A DNA stretch of 64,000 nt, from positions 434,001 to 498,000 of the forward strand of contig OZ017762.1 of assembly GCA_963969365.1 (NCBI GenBank), written 5' to 3'. Source of the DNA: Asterochloris sp. CNOR1 (taxonomy: Eukaryota > Chlorophyta > Trebouxiophyceae > Trebouxiales > Trebouxiaceae). The notes beneath the pieces were generated by a model that searched no databases, was not told the DNA's origin, and saw only the letters and a list, made by a program, of their open reading frames with translations. Of the stretch, positions 55,636-64,000 are shown in pieces; within the stretch, counting starts at the first letter, position 1; the number at the start of each line of letters is the position of its first letter. Made by a program: the position numbers and the translations under genes.

Positions 55636-56314
55636 GGGCACAGAGCACCTTGCGGACCAGACTCCAAGGACCTGGACACCCATCACAGATCACAGTGGAC
55701 CCAATGAGACCCAAGGACAACACCATCGCAGAGAGCATCACCTGGGCACAGCGCACCTTGCGGAACAGATCCAAGGAGCTGGCCACCCAGCACAGATCCC
55801 CAGTGAGACACCAAGGACCCTGCAGACTACACGCACTGGCTCAGGCATGGGCGAGACACCAAGGACAACACCGACGTCATCGCAGCGAAATACAACAACC
55901 TCGTCATGGAGTGAGCACAGTGCGCCTTGCGGCTAGGAATTCAAGGACCTGAGCAACCAACGCAGACCACATTGGACCACAGCAACGCAACGCACTTGGC
56001 ACTTCCCAACGTTTGCCACACAACATGGAGGCCCCCCCCAAGGAGCTTCAATAATAAAGGGGGGAAGGATGTAGCACACAGCTACCTACTAGAACCTACC
56101 AGACCTGCCAGGCACTTCTACTGCACCTGCCAGAAGTTTCCACTGCACCTGCCAGAACCATCCATGAGCTTACCTTGATAATTATTGCTAATAATATGGT
56201 ATATACAGCACTCTGTTCACCTTGCTAGCAGACCTCTCATACTTCACACACCTCACATCCTTGTATATAGCCTCAGGGCCCAAGTCCACAGCAACCTTGT
56301 TACCCTGGGCCACA

Positions 56315-58321
56315 GCAGGAGCCTCCCCCAAAACACATCGATAATAACCAGCATGAGCTCGCAGCCGGTAGCTGTCATTTCAATCTTTGCAGATTGCCTT
56401 CAAAGCATATGCAGCCTTACAATGTTGCAGGCTTTTGTGGAGCACCCTTTCTGGGTTGCTCTGCATGCCAACCCCATTGACAGGTGCTTCCCATGGGCTG
56501 AGGGATGGTCCCGCCTTTAGTCTGTGATCTGAAAACTTGTCACACAGCTAGCTACATCAGAGAAGCTGTCGTGGCCAGCTTGAGGATGCATGAAACTGGC
56601 GCAGCGCTTTATTTGCAAAGCTTTGCAGCCTTAAGGCTGCATGTTGAACTGTCAGGCCCAGATGCAAGGTTCCTTGAGGCCTGAATGACAATCAACCTAT
56701 GTACCGGCATTGCAGATGGCCTAGAACCTGTTGAAAATTGCACCCTGGAAGTGCCAATTGCCGGCATGTTGGCCGGCTTGCTTGCTGCATGGGCACGCTG
56801 GCAATGTCACGGGCCTGCATGCTGAATAGCTTTGCCCTGCACACCAATTCCTGTCCTGATCTGCATGCATGCTACCTCACTATTTATATTTGAGGGTCTT
56901 CATGCAAGTGGCAGAACAGGCACAGCGCCTCCGAACACATGAATGAAGCACAGGCAAGCACCGGACCTGCACTTGATGCATGTTTGTATGCACCTGAAAT
57001 GTGCTTCTTGTGAAGCTGCTCCCACTCCCTTCCAGTGTTGCACAGATATGCTGTGACCTACCTCATGGGCCCAATATGCACAGACAGTGGTGTCATGTGC
57101 CGCCCCACAGGCCTTCTATGCGCCAGAACCGCACCTAGTATGCACCTTACCCAGGTTGTGTGCACCATAGCAAACTCAGGAGGATCTGGCAGCAGCAGCA
57201 TAAAATGGCTCTGAACCTGATGAACTTATGCTTGAGCGCCCAAGGCACAGCCTCTGTTGGGGCATTGTGCCCTTAGTTGCCAAATAGTTACTACTACTCA
57301 ACTTGCTTGATCCTGGCAGCATAGAAGGCGATGGTGCACATTGTGAGCAGGTGCTTTGTGCAAGCCAAGTCTGGCAGGTATGCTGCAAGCCGGCACTAAG
57401 CAGCACCAAATGCCACCAGCCATGCTGTGAACATGATACTAGACTGTAATGCTGCTTGAGCCATCAAGATCACCTCATGAGATGCTGCACTGTCTGAGCT
57501 GCAGTGGACCCAGCCCATCAAAGAGTCATCTCAAGAGTGACTGACAGGCAGAAAGCATGGTAGATCTGGGTCGGGAGTATTCGCATCAATGTGCTGCACG
57601 ATGCAGAGATTGTCGCTATGCCCAAACCACATCCACAGCTTCTTAGAAGCCTAGGCAACACCTGCAACCACACCTGCCAGGACACGGCATTGCTGCGCAG
57701 ACAATGATGCTGCTCAACAGATATGAGTTGACCAGTGATCACATCCCACACTGAGGGGAAGAAGCCACTACATCATAGACATATAGACACACACACAGCT
57801 CAGGTAGACAGCACAGGCCGGCAACATTGTCTCTAGGCATGCTTCAGACACTTTAAGCGACTCACACTCTGCAATGGGGTATGTGCAATAAAGCAGTGAC
57901 AGATATGGTATGGCGGAATACATGTTGAACCATCAGTGGGCAAGACCTTGGGCTGGCCAAACAAGGTCATCAGGCACAGCACCATACAGGACTCACATTC
58001 CAATACAGTACGAGCCGTTTTCATGTCAACTGGTGCCTTGTGTCCCTGGCCATGCTATTGAAGATATCAAGGTGCAGGTGGTGCCACGAGTTCTGTACCG
58101 TTGGGTACTGGTTCAAGGAATGCTGGCCTTGTGAGCATTAGCCTTGAGGGTATGGGGGAAACTGGGCCTGCAGACAGCAGGCCACAGTGGAGAGCCAGTC
58201 TCACATCTAGCAAAGCAAGATCTTGACCTGCCAGGAGGTAGGGTTGCTCTGCGATACGCAGCAACACACCTTAGCATGCTGAGCTATTGGCGTTGGGTCA
58301 AGAGCCGCAGCCGCAGCAGTG
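56315..58321. other. Intergenic region with no supported gene
   Basis: About 2 kb of sequence less GC-rich than the genes, without a coding stretch I can support. The 3' end of the PLAC8 gene may extend into its right edge (57.8-58.3 kb). Confidence 0.4.
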
Positions 58322-59237
58322 CTTACCTGGGCTGGCATGATCTGCTGGCCAGGCGCCTGCGCCACAAACTGCATGGCAGCCCTACTAATAGGCTCATGGT
58401 GCTGCAGCAGAGGCAACACGACACTCAATGCGATCAGCACAGCGACCCTGTTGAAGAGTTGATGTCCTTATCGAGATCAAGAGCAACCCAAAGCTGGCAC
58501 ACACCTTGATCTCCCGAGCCTCTGCAGGGAGCACAAGCTGAAACGTGAGCGCATAGTGATGGCCTAATAGCAAGATGTCATCAGCTGACTTGCCTTGGCA
58601 GTTAGCGCATGATGAGCAACACCAGTGGACAACACAGTCAGAGCAAGGCTCCTCCCTCAGACCGCCATACTTGTAGCGCATGCTCCTACAAGCACAAAGC
58701 GGGGGGGCTGAAATGCTGCAGTTTGAGAGGTTGCTGCTTGACCGCACACACATGCACAGGGGGCCAACAGATACACATGAAGGTGAAGAATGAGAGAGCT
58801 GCCCACTCTTGCAGTAACAGGCTGACTCACGTACGGGCAGGGCCTCCAGCCAGACACTGGCATCCACTACAGGTAGTGCCTAACGGAAGGGACGCGAAAG
58901 CGCAAGACATGAGCACGCAGTACAGGCAGCAGTTGATGCAGCAACCTGTCCCCTTCAGCTTATGAACTGCAGGGCAAAGGCGGCCTTCAGAAATCAACTC
59001 ATGAGGTTGGCAGCAGCACGCTCATGTCCTGACCATTCTCGCCGAACAGGCAGCAGGGGCACCAGCATCCATAGCAGCACCTGCAAATGTTGGCGAGGTC
59101 AGCAGGGAGGCCAGACATCAAACACACCATCAAGGTCTGCAGACATCTCACGTGTTCCAGTCACTGAAGCAACCGCATAGGCCTGACTGCCAGTTTACGA
59201 AACCAGGCTGGCCAATGGGCTGCCCCTTGCTGGACAT
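58322..59237 (-). CDS. PLAC8-domain cysteine-rich protein
   Basis: Exons on the minus strand: 59237-59152 (ATG; MSSKGQPIGQPGFVNWQSGL then CGCFSDWN), 59080-59034 (TCCYGCWCPCCLFGEN), about 58964-58870 (HKLKGTGCCINCCLYCVLMS), about 58692-58594 (SMRYKYGGLREEPCSDCVVH then WCCSSCANCQ), 58521-58505 (EAREIK) and a last visible exon near 58464-58322. The CCxGxWCPCCLFGEN motif, hydrophobic Cys-rich segment and CxDCxVHxCCxxCxxCQEARE motif are the PLAC8 signature (plant cell-number-regulator, FW2.2-like and cadmium-resistance proteins), mostly small membrane proteins tied to metal handling or organ size. The intron after 58594 is GC-AG (ccaag followed by gcaagt) and restores CQEARE exactly. The junction between exons 3 and 4 and the 3' end are unresolved. 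Confidence 0.75.
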
Positions 59238-60129
59238 GGTGGTCAGCCTGCAGGGCACAGAGCCTGGAATGAGCAACAGCTGCCTGCTCAGGAGTATCAT
59301 GATTGTCAATTTTGGCAATGGATGGACAGACTGCCAGCCCTCCGTTAATGATGAAACTCATGTCGCCCTGACTGATGAAGACGGGTATGCAGGCAACGCT
59401 TGAGGCACCAAACGGCAGCCAACAAGGTACTGGGATGCAGGACACAGATTTAAGGCACCACGCAACTTCCCGCCCGAAGCTCACCTGTCCTCGTCAACGG
59501 GCGCTATAGCGGAGAACGATAAGTGTGCTTTTGCAAAAAGTCCGAGGTGTCAGGAAGTGGTCCCAGAGGAGGCGAAACTGTTCAAGTTTGACTTTAGTGA
59601 TTGAGTCAGGATTAGCGCGTCAGCGCCCTCCAATCAACCAAGCCAAATATTGTATTTGGAGCTTGTGTGCCAAGTGCGCAGCATGCCTGCAGCCCAGGGC
59701 AAGCAGTGTGCAGGGTGAGGTTATTCAGCGTTGGGGCCTTTGACAAAGCCAGTGTGCAGATTGCTGTCGAGGCAGCATGCAGCTTGCTTGTCACAAATCT
59801 GGCGGGCCCAAGACAATGCCTGTGTGCAGTCACTGGCCGATCAGCACCGCAAGTCAGCAACTGTGCAGGCACTTGACACATCCAAGCTGCAGCTTTCCAG
59901 CAAAGGAACCTTGTACACTGCCAATACTTAAAAGAATGGTGCATCCAGCAACCCTGCATCCAGGCTTGACATTTCATCATGCTGGTTTTGCAGAAAGAGT
60001 GCCGCGCCAGTCTCATGCATCCATAAGCTGGCCACAAGAGCTTTCTGTTGTCGCTGTGTGACATGTTGTCAGATCACACACCGAAGATGGGACATCCCTC
60101 AGCTCATGGGCATCTGTTGATGGGACTGG
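59238..60129. other. Spacer with no supported gene
   Basis: About 0.9 kb upstream of the PLAC8 gene, so it probably includes its promoter. No supported exon. Confidence 0.4.
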
Positions 60130-61450
60130 CATGCAGCGCAACCCTGACAGGATGCCCAAAACAACAATTGATGTGGACCTCCAGGCCTTTGCCAGGCGCA
60201 TGATGTCTGCTGCCAGCTCTAAGGAGCCTGCTGCAAAGCAGCCTTCAGGTGCAACTGAGCCCAGGTGCCTGGCAGCAGGCACTCGCTATCCTGGCTACCA
60301 GAAGGCAGCCTGTGTATGTGGGCAACGCATGGAAATGGAAGCCTGCTGCCAGGCGCAGGACTGACCTGGATCACCAGGCAAGTGGTTCCAACCTTCATGT
60401 ACTGCCCCAATGCTCAGCAGGACACCCATCACGACAGCAACGAGAGTGTGGATGTCAACTGGCGCTCCACCCTGCCACAGCGACAAAGTCAGCGGCTGGC
60501 ACCAGCACAGCGGCATGACGCCATCAGGGAGGCTGCCAAGCAGGCAGTGCTGGCAACTGTGCAGGCAGACAGAGACAGTGTCGTCCAGACGTGAGTCAAC
60601 ATTTCAGCCAGCAGCAAAACAAGGCAGGCAGCCGCATCAGGGGGGCAGCCAGGTGCAGGAGCAGAGCAGCAGCAGAAGGACAGTCAAGGGCCTGTTCCTG
60701 CTGCTGCGGCGGCAGTGAGGACTCAGGACAAGGTAGTGCATTACATGGGCTTTGCCTTGACAAACGGCAGTGTGCAGCTGCACAGCTTCGGCGGCCTCTG
60801 CTTTGATGAGGGGAGCGTGATGCCAGAGGCTGTGGCATGCGCCCCGGTGGCATGCGCCCCGGCCTCCCCATGCAGCCACAGATCATCTTTGCAGACCAGC
60901 TGTTCTGGTCAGACCTCCACCTGACAATCGGGAACTCAGCACTGTCAGCAGCAGCCTTCTGTGCTGCTCTCAGTCAAGTGGGTGACAGGCCAGTGGACCA
61001 CAGGAGCTGCCTGCCGGCCTATCAGCAGTGGCAGCATGTTGTGCGCCCACTTGAGGACCCAGATTGGCTGGCAGCACACCTGCAAAACATTGCGGCACAG
61101 CCAGGTACACGCCAGTGCATTGTTTGCCCTTCAGCTGCCTGGCAATCGCCCAATTATGATGTCTAAGAGCAGTCTGCTTGCCTCAGCAACAAGCTCTGCC
61201 CGTCCTTGATGCTGTGCGCATTCTGTTGTTGAGTAATAAAGATGTACCGTGAGCGTGTGGCAGCGAGTTGCGAAGGGCCCACCCCTGTGGTCTTTCTGAT
61301 GGTTGGCGGCACCTGTGCTGCAGGGCAGCAAGTACAGGCAGGCAATGCACAGCAGGGCACCCGGCCTGCATGATCAGTCTTTGGTTCTGCGGGTGCACCT
61401 TGGGCTGCACCTGCCAGTGGACATTTCAGCAGTGCAGCTGGATTGCTCCG
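60130..61450 (+). mobile_element. KDZ-like DNA transposon relic, copy 2
   Basis: Plus-strand counterpart of copy 1. It has matching pieces in order: MMSAASSKEPAAKQPS (60200), LPQRQSQRLAPAQRHDAIRE (60470), VHYMGFALTNGSVQLHSFGG (60733), FADQLFWSDLHLTIGNSALS (60886), CLPAYQQWQHVVRPLEDPDW (61008) and, after an acceptor, LQGSKYRQAMHSRAPG (61318). The pieces fall in more than one frame, so it is broken or contains introns I cannot place. Similarity to copy 1 continues to about 61450 (gcagtgcagctggattgctc), exactly where copy 1 is cut by element C. Confidence 0.5.
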
Positions 61451-64000
61451 CGATATCTGGCAACAACCACTTGCTTGGCAGGTCAGCTGTTCTGCAAGCA
61501 CTCTCATGCTTGTTTGAGGTGCTGATGTGTTGTCCCAAGCTGTCCATCACATTCCATGTGTTCTCAGATTGCAGACTTTGCAATGCTGCAGGGCGCCAGC
61601 ACAGGCAGGCGTAGAGCAGAAGGGCGCGATGCCTGAGAGTTCAGCTGCAGGTGCGTGTCTGCACTGTCTGGATACTTAATTGTACTGCAGTTCATTCCAT
61701 CGAGTTCGCCATTGCATGCCTCACCTGCTTCATGCTGGGAACACAAATGAGATCCTACAACGGGCTGCCCAAAAGTGAGCCGTGCTTCAGAGCAGCCATC
61801 CACCACAGCAGTCACTTGCAGCAGGTTCACTCTAGTTGCATCACTTGTATAGGCTTCAGCCTGTGCTGCTGCGATGTCGTCGCCTGACCCCCACAAAAGT
61901 GACCCCCTTGAATCACAGCCAGTATCAGCCCCCCTCAAACTAGTAACCCTGCAGCTGCAGAGTGTTGGGATGCTGCAACTACTGGCCAGCCTACTGGCCA
62001 GCAATTACAGAGCTGCTGCGCTAGTGTGAGACACAATGCTCTCAGGACATCAGCACCCTTGCGGCATTTTGAACTGCCAGCAGTGCAGTGAGCATGACGC
62101 CTGGAGGGGCTGCCATGGCCTTGCTGCAGCTGCGCCGGCGCCTGCAGGTGTGCTGGGGACCTGCCTGCACCAGATGAGACTGCACGACAGAGGGCAACCT
62201 GCATGCGCTGCAGCCCCTCATCTGCTTTCCCCTGCTGCTCAAGGGCAGACAACAAGCACGAGTACACACTGCTGTTGTCACTATGGCCATCTCGGACCAT
62301 CATGACTATTTGCACCTGCAGACTCTGGTGAGGAGGCAGGGCCACGCTCAGGCAAGGGTTTTGCAAGCAGGGGCAGCAGACAAGCCCTGTCCAGCTCAGT
62401 ATGGGGCCAAGAAGCACGGCGCACCCAGCCAGCAGGACGCGGGTAGCACCCAAGTATGGGGGTCTCAGCAGGTGCTGCTGCTCTGTGTATTGCAGGGGTG
62501 TGCTTCGTTAGCATGGTGTGGACTGCTAGCAGCGGCAGTGCTGAGCGCTGCTGCACAAGCAGCATGACACATGGTCCTGCATGATGATAAGCTGCTCTGC
62601 AGTGCTCGCCACAGCTGTAACTGCTTCCCTGGCAGTAGCCAGTCAAGGGCTGCATGCCGCAGTGCAAGGAACTTCCCCCACACATCTGTAGGACTAAGAA
62701 TCACAGGTCTTGCTTGTGGGCATGATCCTCTGCAACACTGGGCTCAGTTATGGACCTGCTGTGCACTGCCAGCAGCAGGTCCTGGCAGTGCAAGACTGCA
62801 TGCAGAAATGCAAGGGACTGCTGGAAAGCATGGCGCAAGAAAGCATTTTTTGCTGAGGGGATGCTGCCTCAAGTGCTCAGTGCAGCTGCATCTGCAGCAG
62901 ATGCGAAAGCAGCTGCCAGCATCTGGCCTGTATGCATGCTATAAGCTTATTATATTAGACTTAAGTACGCAGTGTGGTGCAGCAGGTCGTGTACAAAAGC
63001 GTCACGCCCTGTAGTGGTATGCAGGTGCAAAAGGGCAGCAGCAGTGCTCGCCTGCATGGAGCAGGCCGTGGTCCAGAGCGTCACCAAATGCAGCCCCAGA
63101 CAAAATGCAGGTCGTCCACACCATATTGGTAGGGGCAGAAGCAGCAGTAAGCAAGCACGAGCTGAGTATGGGCCTGCAGTCAGCGCAGATGGCACTGTGC
63201 CATTGTCTTTTCGTTGCAGTTCAGGACATTTCTATGCAGTGATGCACTATCTGAAGCTATGTGCATTGCTTATGCTACTGGTACAGCATCACAGCAGCCT
63301 GCTTGCCTGTGACATGACTGCTCGGACACTGAAATGCAGACAAGTCTTGATGGGTGCATTGTGAGCCAGAAGCTTGCCATGTCAGCCTCAGCACACTGTC
63401 TACCCTTATCAGCATGTCGCTGACATGTGGGGAACTGTAAAGATGAGGGTGCGGCTTGAAGAGATGAGCTGGGATGCCTGCTACTCATTCTGTGAACGAC
63501 AGACGCCCTGCAATGAAGGCCATCATGCCATGCAATGCAAATGTCTCCCAGACAATGTCTCACAACTACACTGCAGGTCGACCATGGCGTCTAGTCATGG
63601 TGGCCAGATGCTGAGCTCAATCACGATGCAAGCTGCCTGATCAACTGCAGTGCTACTCCTTCCTATTATTATTTCAGGCGTCGCACATGGCAGCTGTGAG
63701 CCCTTGTCTGAGCATGAATGCTTAGCTGCTCAAGCACCACAATAGCTGTCCATGCTGCCCAAACATGTTGGCCAGAAAAAAACACTCACTGCCCCTCTTG
63801 CAAAGAGGCGCCTATACGGAAGGGACAATATTGCCAGACTGGTGTGTGCAGCAACAAGCTGCATGTTTGACTCAGCCTTCACATATCACAAGCAGCTTGG
63901 GCCGGCCGGCACCATTTTGCCGTCAGCCTCTGCTGCAGCAGATGCTTAATGCCCTTCACCACTGCAGCCCGCCTGAGAAGCCCATGGCGCAGTCGATGGG
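61451..64000. other. Region with no supported gene
   Basis: Only short unlinked open stretches are seen. A minus-strand segment near 62.2-62.3 kb (DNSSVYSCLLSALEQQGKAD) has a helical look but no partner exons. I cannot support any feature here. Confidence 0.35.

Larger units (their letters stand above)
54237..56314 (+). mobile_element. Gag-only LTR retroelement D, 5' truncated
   Basis: Plus-strand member of the same family. Homology starts abruptly inside the beginning of gag near 54237, with no 5' LTR. The 3' LTR is at 56070-56314, preceded by a purine-rich run (aataaaggggggaaggatg). gag is interrupted by a different solo LTR (54833-55079). The element is broken by truncation and that insertion. 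Its 3' LTR shares the variant ggctatatacaagg (read on the opposite strand) with the right LTR of element C, so the two belong to one subtype. Confidence 0.85.

Noticed and set aside
61935-62453. Possible PPR-like protein on the minus strand
   Set aside because: One helical stretch (SSVYSCLLSALEQQGKADEG) suggests it, but there is only one repeat, no neighbouring repeat and no splice-consistent partner.

Overview
The window looks like nuclear DNA of a green alga, most likely a trebouxiophyte-type chlorophyte. The genes are GC-rich and cut into many small exons. Introns are GT-AG (at least two GC-AG) and end mostly in a ctgcag-type acceptor. The encoded proteins are eukaryotic and several are plant-like: a MTA-type m6A methyltransferase, plant-type TFIIIC subunit 1, a PLAC8 protein and an F-box protein. 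I reconstructed exons by hand from reading frame, intron phase and splice motifs; no search was run.

Layout: (1) 294-3192 (+), 3' part of UTP15, a rRNA-processing WD40 protein. (2) 3832-6207 (+), a small unrecognised protein with an organelle-type presequence. (3) 7433-10753 (-), an hnRNP F/H-like RNA-binding protein with two quasi-RRMs. (4) 11161-12575 (+), an unresolved exon cluster. (5) 12909-16874 (-), a tandem duplication of about 2.25 kb carrying zinc-ribbon (DUF4379-like) genes. (6) 17212-40310 (+), one very long gene for TFIIIC subunit 1 (GTF3C1), with about 30 exons over 23 kb. (7) 40582-41695 (-), an F-box/leucine-rich protein whose F-box lies in two frames. (8) 42132-46215 (+), the m6A methyltransferase catalytic subunit (MTA/METTL3). 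(9) 46200-47256 (-), a weak hypothetical gene. (10) 47320-56314, a nest of small gag-only LTR retroelements, solo LTRs and one KDZ-like DNA transposon relic. (11) 58322-59237 (-), a PLAC8-domain protein. (12) 60130-61450 (+), a second copy of the KDZ-like relic. The rest, including 61.5-64.0 kb, holds nothing I can support.

The host genes are housekeeping: ribosome biogenesis (UTP15), RNA polymerase III transcription (GTF3C1), mRNA binding (hnRNP-like) and mRNA methylation (MTA). They are not an operon. The most interesting pattern is that many introns contain decayed tandem echoes of the neighbouring exon edge, including its splice site. This suggests introns that arose or grew by duplication across exon-intron borders.
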